Origin: Segatella copri
Lineage (GTDB): Bacteria > Bacteroidota > Bacteroidia > Bacteroidales > Bacteroidaceae
Length of the DNA: 64,000 nucleotides
Direction: 5' to 3'
NCBI RefSeq assembly: GCF_019249655.2
Contig: NZ_CP137557.1
Location: 1,299,001-1,363,000 of the forward strand
A program made the translations under genes and the position numbers. The notes below the pieces were generated by a model. That model was not told the DNA's origin, searched no databases, and worked only from the letters and a program-made list of their open reading frames with translations. Shown piece by piece: positions 1 through 8,536 of this stretch (position 1 is its first letter; every line of letters starts with the position of its first letter).

Positions 1-2
1 CA

Positions 3-2678
3 TTGGCATCAACAAAGCAGAATGGGTCAAGTACACAGCATTCTCATAATTATGGAGTAATTGATTCTCATGGTACCATTTTAATTCCACATAAATATCA
101 CGAAATAGAACCCATATCTCATGAAGGTAATATATTATGGATAGTAACTAGCTCCGTTGGTTATAGTCAATACAAAAAAGGAGCATTTGATAATCGCCAG
201 GAATTGGTTATTCCTATCATTTTTGATGATATTGTAGTCAACGACGATAAACTTGAATGTAACGTATTTGAAAAATCATATAATGCCTGCAAAACTGTAC
301 AATATTCTGCAAAATATAATTTTGTAGGTCAACAGATTCTGCTTATAGATAAAGGAAGGAAAGTTAGAGTTCCTAAAGAATATATGCTTGCATATTCTAG
401 TGGACTATCAATGCTTCGAGTCATGAAAAATGAAAAATGGGGATTAATTCACATCGATAATTCCATTTTAGTAGAACCACAATATACGTACATAGACAAA
501 TTTCAATATTCTTATGCGATCATTGGTAATTCTGACGAAGGTTGCATATATTCGTTCGATGATTTTTGGCACATACCTAATATGAAATATGGTCTTATAG
601 ATAACATGGGAGAAATAGTTTTGCCAATCGAATATAAAGATATAAGTTTTTGGGATAATGGATACATTTGTGTCTATAAAGATGGCGAAGGATATTCCCT
701 TTTATCTCCCACATTACACCAGTTGATATCAGGGTATTCATTATGCGAAAAGTTAGATAACCGTTTTATTATAGTAGATGGAGAATCAAATAATTATTGT
801 TCGATGAAGCGCTTGATAGATTATCTAGGACATGAAGTTTTTGATAATTCCAAAATAAATACCGATTTCAAAGAAATTGAAATAATAGAAGACACATATT
901 TTAAAATAACATTTAGTCGTGGCGATTACGGATCTCATATTGGAATTGCAAATTTTGCGGGTAAAATAATTTATGATAACTGGGAATGCAATGACATCGT
1001 ATACCTTAGGAACGGGTATTTTAAGGTTGAGAAATTGGAATTTATTGATTATGACAATGTACTTAAAACATATAATTTGGTAAATTCTGTTGGTAATGAA
1101 GTTTTTGAAAAGTACTATTACAATATTGATATTAAAGATGATACAACAATCTTTATAACGGGACGTTATGGAAACGGTATGGCAGACATATATGGAAATA
1201 TTATTATTCCTCCTAGATATGCAAATAAATTGAAGTTCAATAACGGTTTTTCTAACATCTACATAAAGGGAGACGACAAGCCACATATAATTGACCGGCA
1301 GAATAATGTCATAGTAATCAATAAGAACAATAGTAAAATAATTTTGCCGAAGAAGTATCATTGGGGAACAAATTTCTTAAATGGGTTAAGCATTGTTAGA
1401 GAATTTAAAGGGTATAGAGATTTTCTCGGAGTAATTAAAGAAGATGGTACCACAGTGTTGGAAGCAAAATATGATTATATATCTTTCTTATCAAACAATA
1501 CTATTTTTGTTAAAGAAAAAGATTGCTATGGACTATTCGCATCAGATGGTAAATGCATCTTACCGACAATATTTACTAGTATAGATTTTGTGGGAAAGGA
1601 TAGGCTTCGGGTTTTATGGAATTTAATTTTTTCAAATGATTGGCAAGGTACAGACAAGCCATATACGGTGACTGAGGATAAATTTGCTAAACAATATGAT
1701 CTGAATTATACGGTTAAAAATAGGTCAGCAATATGTAATTATGAAGGTAAGATTCTTAATGACGTATCATTGCCTTGCGTAGGAAAATTTATTGGAAAAT
1801 ACGCTATAACATGTAGAACCATAGAGTTCGAAAATAATAAAATAAAACTAAAGGGTATAGGAGTTATAGATATAAATGGTAATAGTATATTGTCCAATGA
1901 CTATGATTATATTAAATTATTCAACACCCAATATGCGCGTGTAACTAAAGGTCATATACGTGGAATTGCCAATTTAGAAGATAAAAGCGTTAAGTTTTTC
2001 GATAATCTCACTATCAAACATGCTTGGGAAATAGATGTATACGGTAGAATGGTTTATACGGAAAATGGGAAATATATTTCATCCGATGATGATTGGAATT
2101 CCAACTCTAAGGGGGAATATGATGGTAACCGAGGAGTTGTTTCTAATGAAGGTATACTAGTTCCTCATGGGATTTATGATTCCATTATATTACTAGAAAA
2201 TGGATTGATAAAAGTTGCAAATAAGGACAACACGCTTTATGGGTTATTAGATAAAAATGGCAAAGAAATACTTCCTGTCAAATATACTTCCATATCCTCC
2301 TTTATTAGGGACCAAGCCATTGTTAGCTTAGGTGGAGAATTAGAAGGTTGGCAGCGAAAAATTCGTAATGCCAAATGGGGTATTATAAATTCAAATGGTG
2401 AGTTCATCCAAGAATGTACACTTGATGAGAAACCTGAAATTAAATATACTTATGAAGATTCGAATGATGACGAACATGTAGTAGATGCAGGGCAGCTCAA
2501 AGATATACTAAGCGACTATATACCCCAAAAAGAACCTAGTTATTATGAATATTACAGTTGTGGGTATTATGACGATGATGGCCGATATAGCAAGTACGGA
2601 GAATACAATGGCTATGATGACCAAACGATTGGCGAAGCATTTGAAGGTGACCCCAGCCTAACGTGGAACATAGATTAA
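3..2678 (+). CDS. WG-repeat protein, 5' end cut by window edge
   Basis: The frame is open from the window edge to the stop at 2676. The first start-like codon is a TTG at 3, so the true start probably lies outside. About 890 residues are visible. Many degenerate repeats follow the WG-repeat pattern (PF14903 type), in which a W/Y-G-hydrophobic core is followed by a G and an 'hLP-x-x-Y' tail; clear units read KYGLIDNMGEIVLP, KWGLIHIDNSILVEP and LYGLLDKNGKEILP. The C-terminal 70 residues are acidic and rich in Tyr, Asp and Gly. No signal peptide or membrane segment is visible in the part shown. WG proteins are common in Bacteroidetes, often near toxin or defence genes, and their function is mostly unknown. 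Repeat assignment is confident; role is not. Confidence 0.85.
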   Translation: MASTKQNGSSTQHSHNYGVIDSHGTILIPHKYHEIEPISHEGNILWIVTSSVGYSQYKKGAFDNRQELVIPIIFDDIVVNDDKLECNVFEKSYNACKTVQYSAKYNFVGQQILLIDKGRKVRVPKEYMLAYSSGLSMLRVMKNEKWGLIHIDNSILVEPQYTYIDKFQYSYAIIGNSDEGCIYSFDDFWHIPNMKYGLIDNMGEIVLPIEYKDISFWDNGYICVYKDGEGYSLLSPTLHQLISGYSLCEKLDNRFIIVDGESNNYCSMKRLIDYLGHEVFDNSKINTDFKEIEIIEDTYFKITFSRGDYGSHIGIANFAGKIIYDNWECNDIVYLRNGYFKVEKLEFIDYDNVLKTYNLVNSVGNEVFEKYYYNIDIKDDTTIFITGRYGNGMADIYGNIIIPPRYANKLKFNNGFSNIYIKGDDKPHIIDRQNNVIVINKNNSKIILPKKYHWGTNFLNGLSIVREFKGYRDFLGVIKEDGTTVLEAKYDYISFLSNNTIFVKEKDCYGLFASDGKCILPTIFTSIDFVGKDRLRVLWNLIFSNDWQGTDKPYTVTEDKFAKQYDLNYTVKNRSAICNYEGKILNDVSLPCVGKFIGKYAITCRTIEFENNKIKLKGIGVIDINGNSILSNDYDYIKLFNTQYARVTKGHIRGIANLEDKSVKFFDNLTIKHAWEIDVYGRMVYTENGKYISSDDDWNSNSKGEYDGNRGVVSNEGILVPHGIYDSIILLENGLIKVANKDNTLYGLLDKNGKEILPVKYTSISSFIRDQAIVSLGGELEGWQRKIRNAKWGIINSNGEFIQECTLDEKPEIKYTYEDSNDDEHVVDAGQLKDILSDYIPQKEPSYYEYYSCGYYDDDGRYSKYGEYNGYDDQTIGEAFEGDPSLTWNID

Positions 2679-2679
2679 A

Positions 2680-2786
2680 GGTACAATGACGATAGCACTG
2701 TATCGGTACCACGCATAGCGTTGTAATCGGTACCATGCTATCACTGCAATCGGTACCGCTTGTATCGCTGCAAACGGTACCAAGAT
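2680..2786 (+). repeat. Degenerate ~24 bp tandem repeat with GGTACC spacing
   Basis: Just after the WG gene, GGTAC(A/C) occurs at 2680, 2705, 2729, 2752 and 2776, a period of 23-25 bp. The intervening bases share an 'atcnctg-aatc' pattern (for example gctatcactgcaatc and cttgtatcgctgcaaac). There are about five imperfect units. No gene is seen in 2679-2976. This could be a decayed extension of the repeat-rich gene upstream or a protein-binding array. Confidence 0.55.
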
Positions 2787-2805
2787 TTCAGTTCTGCTTT
2801 TCAAT

Positions 2806-2843
2806 TTCATGAATGGTACAACCATCAAGGATTTGATGTTGTA
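2806..2843 (+). repeat. Orphan copy of the 3' end of the GH25 gene
   Basis: This 38 bp stretch (TTCATGAATGGTACAACC onward) is identical to the last codons of the GH25 lysozyme gene at 4992-5029, including the start of the stop codon. Flanking sequence differs on both sides, so only the gene tail is duplicated. It looks like the scar of a recombination or a lost neighbouring paralogue. Confidence 0.7.
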
Positions 2844-2976
2844 GGCAATGAAGAAGCTTATTGCTACCTATTTCATTTATAAACGAAACTGTTGTAGAAT
2901 TTAATAAAACGTTTGAACAAGAATGAATTATTTTAAATTGTTTGCCAATTTAGTAAAAGCTATGGTGAAGTCATAG

Positions 2977-3399
2977 AGAACTCGTCAGGATATTCTTATC
3001 GGATGCCCTAAGGTTCAGCAGCCACACTATGATCTCTTACGTTTCCTGGATGCTCAGAAGTTTGCTTATGCCCAGGCTTTGAGAGAACTGAAGACAGACC
3101 GAAAGCAAAGCCATTGGATATGGTATATCTTCCCGCAACAGAAGGGACTCGGACATAGTTACAATTCAAAATACTATGGCTTGGATGGCGAGGGTGAAGC
3201 CAGAGCCTTTGTTGAACATGAAATTCTGGGTGATAGACTCCGTGAATGCTGCAAGGCGCTCTTGCTTCACAAGGATAAGGACATCAAATATATCATGGGA
3301 AGCGGAATTGACGTGCTGAAGCTCAAAACTTCTATGTGTCTCTTCAATAAAGTGAGTCCTAATGATGTATTTGAGGAAGTATTGGATGCTTTCTTTTAA
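2977..3399 (+). pseudogene. DUF1810-family gene lacking a visible start codon
   Basis: The reading frame carries the DUF1810 family pattern from its expected N-terminus, with YDLLRFLDAQ and then the signature SHWIWYIFPQ, and ends in LDAFF. DUF1810 proteins are about 140 residues and of unknown biochemical function. In-frame sequence runs back to a TAG at 2974-2976 without an ATG, GTG or TTG before the conserved start of the domain. The first usable codon is a TTG at 3079, which would delete the first conserved helix. The C-terminal tail seen in most members is also missing. Either an unusual start (ATT/ATC near 2992) is used or the gene has lost its 5' end. Family call is solid; expression is doubtful. 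Confidence 0.6.
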
Positions 3400-3515
3400 A
3401 AACGTTCAGAAAAGTCTTTATCAGGGAACAATAATGTAAAGTAATATACGAAACTATATTTTGCCCATCGACGATAAGGATTATGGTGGTGGTGAAATGG
3501 TAGAAGATAAAAATA

Positions 3516-3550
3516 TAGCGAGCAAAAGGGAGTAATCCTTCTGCTCGCTA
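3516..3550. terminator. Bidirectional hairpin terminator
   Basis: TAGCGAGCA (3516-3524) pairs with TGCTCGCTA (3542-3550), with extra AGG/CCT pairing inside. It is followed by a T-rich run on both strands (AGTTTTTATA to the right; TATTTTTATC on the minus strand). It lies just downstream of both the DUF1810 gene and the convergent toxin gene. Confidence 0.65.
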
Positions 3551-3555
3551 AGTTT

Positions 3556-3753
3556 TTATAGTTTCCTTTTGAATTGTCTCAATAATGCTTGTTGAGAACG
3601 TTTGGTGTACCAAATGTCAACAATGACGATTTCATCACGTTCTTTGTCGTAGCGATAAATGAGCTTGAAGTTGTCCATTAGCAGTGCGCTACGATAATTT
3701 CGATGAAAGTCTTTCAGAATAGGCATTGGTGGTAATACTCGTATCTTTACCAT
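3556..3753 (-). CDS. RelE/ParE-like toxin, short form
   Basis: The 65-residue protein ends in the beta-strand pattern typical of RelE/ParE-superfamily toxins (FKLIYRYDKERDEIVIVDIW, then YTKRSQQALLRQFKRKL). These usually cleave ribosome-bound mRNA or poison gyrase. It is shorter than the usual 85-100 residues: the first helices of the fold are missing or reduced. The ATG at 3753 overlaps the end of the upstream antitoxin gene by 7 bp, so the two are translationally coupled. No upstream in-frame start would extend it without running deep into the antitoxin gene. Toxin class is likely; activity is uncertain because of length. Confidence 0.6.
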   Translation of the reverse strand: MVKIRVLPPMPILKDFHRNYRSALLMDNFKLIYRYDKERDEIVIVDIWYTKRSQQALLRQFKRKL

Positions 3754-4025
3754 TCGAATTCGTTTTTGAAATTGGCCATCATTTCTAGAAAGTCAACAGC
3801 GTTGCCTGTTCTTGCATATTCTTCTTCACGAGCTAAGACATGATTCACCAACTCGTCATTATTGCATGGTGTCATAAAAGGATATTCTTCGGATTCGTTA
3901 TGAGCCTCTGATGCATAATCGTGACGATAGGCAACTGTTGGTTCTTGAACGGTACAGCTATCCTCGAAAAAGCGTTGGGCTTTATCGTTTAATCGTTCTT
4001 TTGAGTTTGACATTATTTTAGTCAT
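3747..4025 (-). CDS. Antitoxin partner of the RelE-like toxin
   Basis: The protein has 92 residues from the ATG at 4025. That start is preferred over one further upstream because AAGGAGGA lies 7 bp before it (complement of 4033-4040). The protein is acidic and hydrophilic with a helical, probably unstructured C-terminal part (NHVLAREEEYARTGNAVDFL), as expected for an antitoxin that wraps its toxin. I do not recognise a specific DNA-binding family. It is the first gene of the pair, transcribed from the promoter at 4065-4096. The product would neutralise the toxin and probably autorepress the operon. Confidence 0.55.
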   Translation of the reverse strand: MTKIMSNSKERLNDKAQRFFEDSCTVQEPTVAYRHDYASEAHNESEEYPFMTPCNNDELVNHVLAREEEYARTGNAVDFLEMMANFKNEFEW

Positions 4026-4064
4026 ATTGTAATCCTCCTTAATTTTGGTTACTCTAATATGTTG

Positions 4065-4096
4065 CAAAATTACGATTAATATTTGAAAGTACCAAA
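4065..4096 (-). promoter_or_regulatory. Bacteroidetes-type promoter of the toxin-antitoxin pair
   Basis: On the minus strand a -33 TTTG (4096-4093) and a -7 TAATTTTG (4072-4065) are separated by exactly 20 bp. This matches the TTTG / TAnnTTTG consensus of the Bacteroidetes primary sigma factor. It points at the antitoxin start at 4025. Confidence 0.7.
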
Positions 4097-4208
4097 GTTT
4101 TTTTCTCTTTTCTTATGAATAATCCTAAAGAATTTGAGTTTCGTACTTCCAGACCCCCATTTCATACATTTATCCCCCAACTTTCTATGCCGTTTCGAAT
4201 AAAATCAT

Positions 4209-4216
4209 TATCTTTG
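4209..4216 (+). promoter_or_regulatory. -7 box upstream of the GH25 gene
   Basis: TATCTTTG fits TAnnTTTG exactly and lies 31 bp before the ATG at 4248. The -33 element is poor (GTTTC region). Confidence 0.55.
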
Positions 4217-4247
4217 TCCCCTGAAAACAACTAAAAGATAAAACGTA

Positions 4248-5030
4248 ATGAAGAAAGGATTGAAATATACTTTGATTTCCTTAGGCAGCCTGGTCGTTTT
4301 GGCTGGTGTTGGCCTGGGGATTATGTATGTGGTGTCACCATATAAGGTGAAGCGGTGGTTGGGCATCGCTTCATCTTATTCTGATGTGTTCGTTGATAGA
4401 TTGAAAGGGCAACCTTATACTCGTGGCGGGTATGACGGCATTGATGTATCGAAACACAATGGAGTTATCAAGTGGGAGGAAATAGCGAAGAATAAGCGAA
4501 TCAAGTTCGTTTATATCAGAGCTACACATGGTAAAGGATATATGGATCGACATTATCGCCGAAATATCAGACTGGCTCGTAAATATGGGTTGAAGGTGGG
4601 ATCTTATCATCTGATGTCTGCCGGCTCTTCAGTAACTGCTCAGTTCCTGGATTTCCAAAAGATGGTGAAGAAGGGCGAGCAGGACTTGATTCCTGTATTG
4701 GATGTGGAGGAGAAAGGCATCCAGGGAAGATGGAAGGGACGACAGCTGCAGGATAGCATACAGGTGTTTGCTGACTTGGTGAAGAAACACTATGGCAAGT
4801 ATCCTATCATCTATAGCAACGAGAGCTTCTATAATAAGGAGATGGGGGCGAAGTTCAATCGTTATTATCTCTTCATCGCCAATTATAACTCCCGACAACC
4901 CTCTATCGACGGCAGAGGAAAGTGTAATATCTGGCAATATTCCGAAACCGGACATTTGCATGGTATTGGAGAAAGGGTGGATTTAAGCAGATTCATGAAT
5001 GGTACAACCATCAAGGATTTGATGTTGTAA
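4248..5030 (+). CDS. GH25 lysozyme (muramidase), membrane-anchored
   Basis: The protein has 260 residues. An N-terminal basic stretch and hydrophobic helix (about residues 7-29) act as signal anchor or uncleaved signal peptide. The GH25 catalytic barrel covers about residues 60-255. Visible motifs are GIDVSKHNG (beta-1 Asp), YIRATHG, the catalytic strand PVLDVEEKG with the Asp-x-Glu pair, PIIYSNESF, and WQYSE near the C-terminus. GH25 enzymes hydrolyse the beta-1,4 bond between MurNAc and GlcNAc in peptidoglycan, so the site of action is the periplasm or outside. It is a single-gene unit with a -7 box at 4209 and a strong hairpin terminator at 5077. Its last 38 bp occur again at 2806-2843. 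Confidence 0.9.
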   Translation: MKKGLKYTLISLGSLVVLAGVGLGIMYVVSPYKVKRWLGIASSYSDVFVDRLKGQPYTRGGYDGIDVSKHNGVIKWEEIAKNKRIKFVYIRATHGKGYMDRHYRRNIRLARKYGLKVGSYHLMSAGSSVTAQFLDFQKMVKKGEQDLIPVLDVEEKGIQGRWKGRQLQDSIQVFADLVKKHYGKYPIIYSNESFYNKEMGAKFNRYYLFIANYNSRQPSIDGRGKCNIWQYSETGHLHGIGERVDLSRFMNGTTIKDLML

Positions 5031-5076
5031 CAAATAAAAAATGTACCAAGTTATTTTTTTCATTACGTAAGGAAAA

Positions 5077-5112
5077 CGCCCTTTGTTAGAATGTTACTGC
5101 TAACAAAGGGCG
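5077..5112 (+). terminator. Hairpin terminator after the GH25 gene
   Basis: CGCCCTTTGTTAG (5077-5089) and CTAACAAAGGGCG (5100-5112) form a perfect 13 bp stem with a 10 nt loop. It starts 46 bp after the GH25 stop codon. Confidence 0.7.
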
Positions 5113-5129
5113 GTAATCTAATTATGCCA

Positions 5130-5700
5130 AATGATTTATTGTTCTAAAGTCTTTGGATAGCAATCGCAATACTTTTCTAGAGAGATGACCTCCATTTCGA
5201 TAATGGAAGTTTTCTTTCATTCGGGTATCAAATCTTTTTTTGTCAAAGGACATGGCTTTCTTTTTGTTGTCCCAAAAGTAAACTTTGGATTCTTTAGCCA
5301 TATCTTTGACATTCCCAGTTGCAACCGCTTTTAACCCACATTGCAGTCACCCGTCATGTAACTCCTTGATTTCCAATATCCGGATTTTTTGAAGTCTGAT
5401 TTGGGTGTAGCATGGATTTTCTTTTCCCGAGCGCTTTGGGGTTAATATAGAGCAAATCATAGATGGCGGAGAGTTTACTCTCTGCCTCTGTGCTCTGTCT
5501 TATACTAATGACCTGTCCATCTACGGTCTTATGACTCACCCTCTATTTCCAACAAAAATCTCTTTTCTGGTATTAATCATCATCAACTACTTGTAGTTTT
5601 CATCATCGTAAGTGATGATGTCCAGATCTTCTGCTATTCTTTCCCCATTTGTGAATCGTTCTACTTTTCACATGGATGTTTTCCCCTGTCGGTATAATAT
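5130..5700 (-). pseudogene. Decayed minus-strand gene, family not recognised
   Basis: Read leftward, this stretch shows coding-like pieces in different frames. 5354-5539 gives a 61-residue open piece (SKLSAIYDLLYINPKALGKR). About 5130-5330 gives a second (KVYFWDNKKKAMSFDKKRF, then HYRNGGHLSRKVLRLLSKDF). About 5600-5690 gives shorter pieces (RFTNGERIAEDLDIITYDD). Stops and frame changes separate them. I cannot assign a family. The IS4 element at 5711 sits immediately at its 5' side and may have contributed to the decay. Confidence 0.4.
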
Positions 5701-5710
5701 ACATTCTCAC

Positions 5711-7029
5711 TACTGTCCAATAAAAAAGGGCAATTCGATCTTTGAAACAGTTGAATTATAGTCTTTTATGCAGTATTTTGCAATGAAACGGACTTGATTT
5801 TGTAACTTTGCAGCCAAAAAGAATTGGCTACTATGTTTCAAGACAAATATGTTTTCGCTCAACTTACTGCATTTCTGAATAGAACTCAGTTCAACAACTA
5901 CGTACGCAAGTATGATGGCAACCGATACGTGAAACACTTCACTTGCTGGAACCAGCTTCTTGCAATGATGTTTGGGCAACTGAGCAATCGTGAGAGTTTA
6001 CGTGACTTGATAGTTGCGTTGGAAGCTCATCGAGCTAAGCAATATCATCTGCGGCTTGGACGTAATACTATCGTAAAAGCAACTCTTGCTTATGCCAATC
6101 AGACTCGTGATTACAGGATTTTCGAAGACTTTGCATTCTATATGATGAAGGAAGCTTGCAAAAAGCGAGAAACCAACATTTTGAATATACCAGGAAAGAA
6201 GTATGCTTTTGATTCGACAACTATTCCGTTGTGTCTTGCAACTTTTCCATGGGCAAAGTTCAGAAGTAAGAAAGGAGGAGTCAAAGCACATGTCTTATAT
6301 GACGTAGAAGCACAAGTTCCAGCTTTCTATACTGTGACCACAGCATCAAAGCATGATTCTACAGCAATGTCTTCAATTACGTATGAACCAAATAGTTACT
6401 ACATTTTCGATAGGGCTTATGATACTTTCAAGGAACTTTATAAGATTCATCTTACAGGTTCCTACTATGTAGTCAGAGCCAAAACGAACTTGAAGTACAA
6501 AATGGTAAAATGGAAGCGAAGAATGCCAAAGAATGTACTAACTGATGCAGAAGTAAAACTAACAGGATATCTTTCCGAAAAGAAGTATCCTGAATCATTC
6601 AGATTCATTCGATACTACGATGAAGAAGATGATCGTGAGTTTACTTTTCTGACGAATGCAAAGCATCTTTCTGCGTTGGATGTCGCGAATCTATATAAAA
6701 AAAGATGGTTGGTTGAACTATTTTTCAAATGGCTAAAGCAGCATCTTAAGATAAAGAGATTCTGGGGCACAACGAAGAATGCTGTACGCATACAGATTAG
6801 TGTTTCCATTATCACTTATTGTCTCGTGGCTATTGTGCACCATGATATGCAATTGAAACGCTCGACATATGAAGTTTTGCAGATTCTAAGCATTTCATTG
6901 ACGGACAAAACCCGTCTAAGAGATCTATTTGATAAGACTATTTTCAACGATGTCAAAGAACTCGATTATCCCCTTTTTAAGGGACTATTTGATTAATTAA
7001 TTAACGTGTCCAATTTTTATTGGACACTA
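5711..7029 (+). mobile_element. IS4-type insertion sequence
   Basis: About 1.32 kb holding one transposase gene. The left end reads TACTGTCCAATAAAAA (5711-5726). The right end reads, on the other strand, TAGTGTCCAATAAAAA (7029-7014): 15 of 16 bases match, so these are the terminal inverted repeats. Clear target-site duplications were not found. A -7 box TAACTTTG at 5803-5810 precedes the transposase. Confidence 0.75.
5833..6996 (+). CDS. IS4-family transposase
   Basis: The protein has 387 residues from ATG 5833; a TTG three codons upstream is the only alternative. An N-terminal helical region (residues about 5-80, DUF4372-like: CWNQLLAMMFGQLSNRESL) precedes a DDE nuclease domain. Catalytic residues are visible as FDSTTI (Asp near 126), IFDRAYD (Asp near 192) and the Y-R-E signature KKRWLVELFFKWLKQ (Glu near 295). 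All expected motifs are present and the frame is intact, so the element may be active. It lies within the inverted repeats at 5711 and 7029. Confidence 0.88.
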   Translation: MFQDKYVFAQLTAFLNRTQFNNYVRKYDGNRYVKHFTCWNQLLAMMFGQLSNRESLRDLIVALEAHRAKQYHLRLGRNTIVKATLAYANQTRDYRIFEDFAFYMMKEACKKRETNILNIPGKKYAFDSTTIPLCLATFPWAKFRSKKGGVKAHVLYDVEAQVPAFYTVTTASKHDSTAMSSITYEPNSYYIFDRAYDTFKELYKIHLTGSYYVVRAKTNLKYKMVKWKRRMPKNVLTDAEVKLTGYLSEKKYPESFRFIRYYDEEDDREFTFLTNAKHLSALDVANLYKKRWLVELFFKWLKQHLKIKRFWGTTKNAVRIQISVSIITYCLVAIVHHDMQLKRSTYEVLQILSISLTDKTRLRDLFDKTIFNDVKELDYPLFKGLFD

Positions 7030-7334
7030 ATGATACATTCTTATAAATAAGGAATGGCAAACTTCACCAGACAATATCAACCTCCGATGAGCCAGCAATA
7101 GAGAATGGCAAACCATGGAATGCTACCAACATCATCACCCTTATCATCTTGTTACGTAAACTTTCAGTCTTGTATCTATCATTGTATGTTCCTTTGTTAT
7201 TTTAAAAATCCTTGTCAATATGATTTATTATATATTATTTATATATAGGGGGCTTCTGTTGCTAAGACAAAAGAGGCAGAAATGCTCCTATCATAGTTAA
7301 TCAATAATATAAACATCATTAATAAGCAAACACA
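7030..7334. other. Intergenic stretch before the recombinase
   Basis: No gene is seen. GAATGGCAAAC occurs twice (near 7052 and 7093). The region is very AT-rich around 7190-7250 and presumably holds the recombinase promoter, but no clear TTTG/TAnnTTTG pair was found. Confidence 0.4.
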
Positions 7335-8291
7335 ATGGCAAGAAACAAGAAAACATCAATGACACTATTCCAGTTCATGAACCTCCTCATCGCCCTGTTG
7401 ATGAAGAACGGTCAATACCGCACCATGCAGCATTACAAGGCAACGCTCAACAGTATTAAGAGATACCTTGACAACAAGGACATCGCCCTGAATGAGATAG
7501 ATGCAGAAGTGATGCGCTCGTATGAAGCGTACCTGCACCATACGGCAAAGGTATGCCGCAACACCAGTTCCTTCTATCTCCGAATACTCCGTGCCACCTA
7601 TAACAAGGCAGTGGTAAAAGGGCTTACTCCACAGCAGCATCCCTTCAAGGAAGTCTATACCGGTATCGCTCCAACCCGTAAACGGGCTATTCCTACAGAA
7701 TCCGTCAGCCAAATCAAGAGTCTGCAATCGGTCAAGGATCTCTCTTCTAAGGAAGAGATGGCAAGAGATACATTCATGATGAGCTTCTATCTGCGTGGTA
7801 TCTCTTTCATCGACCTGGCTCACCTCCGTAAATCCGACCTCAGAGATGGTTTTCTCCATTACACAAGAAGCAAGACAGGCCAGCGTCTCACCATCCGATG
7901 GGAGAAGGATATGAAGAACCTGTTGGAAAAGTACCAGGCGCAGACAGCCTCTTCACCTTATCTCTTTCCTTTCCTGGTTGATGATGGAAACAAAAATCAG
8001 GATAAAACTATTGACAAAAAGAAGGAAGAGGTGCGCCTGTATCACAATGCGGAAGCCCGTATCTCCTATCACCTCAGAAAGGTAGGAGCCAAGATAGGTA
8101 TCAATGGCAAGCTCACCCTCTATGTTGCCCGCCATTCCTGGGCAACGACGGCAAGAGGCAAGAATATACCAATCTCCGTCATCAGTGAGGCATTGGGACA
8201 TCATTCCGAAACCACTACACAGATCTATCTCAATTCCGTCAAAAGCTCAGAAGTGGATGATGCCAACGCTAAAATACTGGCTGCCCTATAA
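7335..8291 (+). CDS. Tyrosine recombinase, likely promoter invertase
   Basis: The protein has 318 residues. An N-terminal SAM-like core-binding domain (about 10-105; YLDNKDIALNEIDAEVMRSY) is followed by the catalytic domain. Catalytic residues are visible: Arg in FYLRGISFIDLAHL, Lys in HYTRSKTGQRL, His-Arg region in VARHSWAT, and His plus the Tyr nucleophile in LGHHSETTTQIYLNS. Just downstream lies a 201 bp segment bounded by inverted 25 bp sites of tyrosine-recombinase type, followed by a capsule antiterminator gene. That matches the Bacteroides arrangement in which a recombinase inverts capsule-locus promoters (Mpi and locus-specific enzymes). The assignment as invertase of this segment is inference from position; an integrase acting elsewhere is the alternative. 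Confidence 0.88.
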   Translation: MARNKKTSMTLFQFMNLLIALLMKNGQYRTMQHYKATLNSIKRYLDNKDIALNEIDAEVMRSYEAYLHHTAKVCRNTSSFYLRILRATYNKAVVKGLTPQQHPFKEVYTGIAPTRKRAIPTESVSQIKSLQSVKDLSSKEEMARDTFMMSFYLRGISFIDLAHLRKSDLRDGFLHYTRSKTGQRLTIRWEKDMKNLLEKYQAQTASSPYLFPFLVDDGNKNQDKTIDKKKEEVRLYHNAEARISYHLRKVGAKIGINGKLTLYVARHSWATTARGKNIPISVISEALGHHSETTTQIYLNSVKSSEVDDANAKILAAL

Positions 8292-8326
8292 ACCTCAAAA
8301 GTGATAAAAAAGAAGGATTTTGTAGA

Positions 8327-8356
8327 ATGAATCAAAATGAACCAAAATGAACCAAT
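8327..8356 (+). repeat. 10 bp tandem repeat (three units)
   Basis: Units of AATGAATCAA, AATGAACCAA and AATGAACCAA lie directly outside the left inversion site. This could be an accessory binding array for the recombinase or a regulator. Confidence 0.45.
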
Positions 8357-8360
8357 TTTT

Positions 8361-8385
8361 CTGTATCTTTACATAAGAGATACAG
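8361..8385 (-). repeat. Left inversion site
   Basis: On the minus strand it begins with CTGTATCTCTTATGTA, the same 16 bases as the right site at 8537. Internally, arms CTGTATCT and AGATACAG flank a 9 bp spacer, the usual layout of a tyrosine-recombinase crossover site. Confidence 0.8.
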
Positions 8386-8494
8386 AAATCTAGAAAACTT
8401 TCTATCTATCAATGACTTATCATATTTAGTCTGATAAAAATACTGAAAAAACGTTGAATATTGTAGAATGATATCAAATTTTTAACACGCATAA

Positions 8495-8526
8495 TTTGCT
8501 AGTTTCCAACAATTTTCGTATTTTTG
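8495..8526 (+). promoter_or_regulatory. Promoter inside the invertible segment
   Basis: A -33 TTTG (8495-8498), 20 bp spacer and -7 TATTTTTG (8519-8526) match the Bacteroidetes consensus perfectly. Transcription would start near 8532, just before the right inversion site. Confidence 0.8.
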
Positions 8527-8536
8527 CAGTGTGAAT

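Noticed and set aside
825..1361. Long minus-strand frame opposite the WG-repeat gene
   Set aside because: It is a shadow of the AT-rich coding strand: low-complexity, Ile/Tyr-rich, without a ribosome binding site.
2680..2786. CRISPR-like or iteron-like array
   Set aside because: Units are too degenerate, only 24 bp apart with no unique spacers, and no cas or replication gene is nearby. Reported only as a tandem repeat.
5700..7041. TACATTCT on both sides of the IS4 element as a target-site duplication
   Set aside because: The two copies sit at different distances (3 and 4 bp) from the inverted repeats, so they do not abut the element; probably chance.
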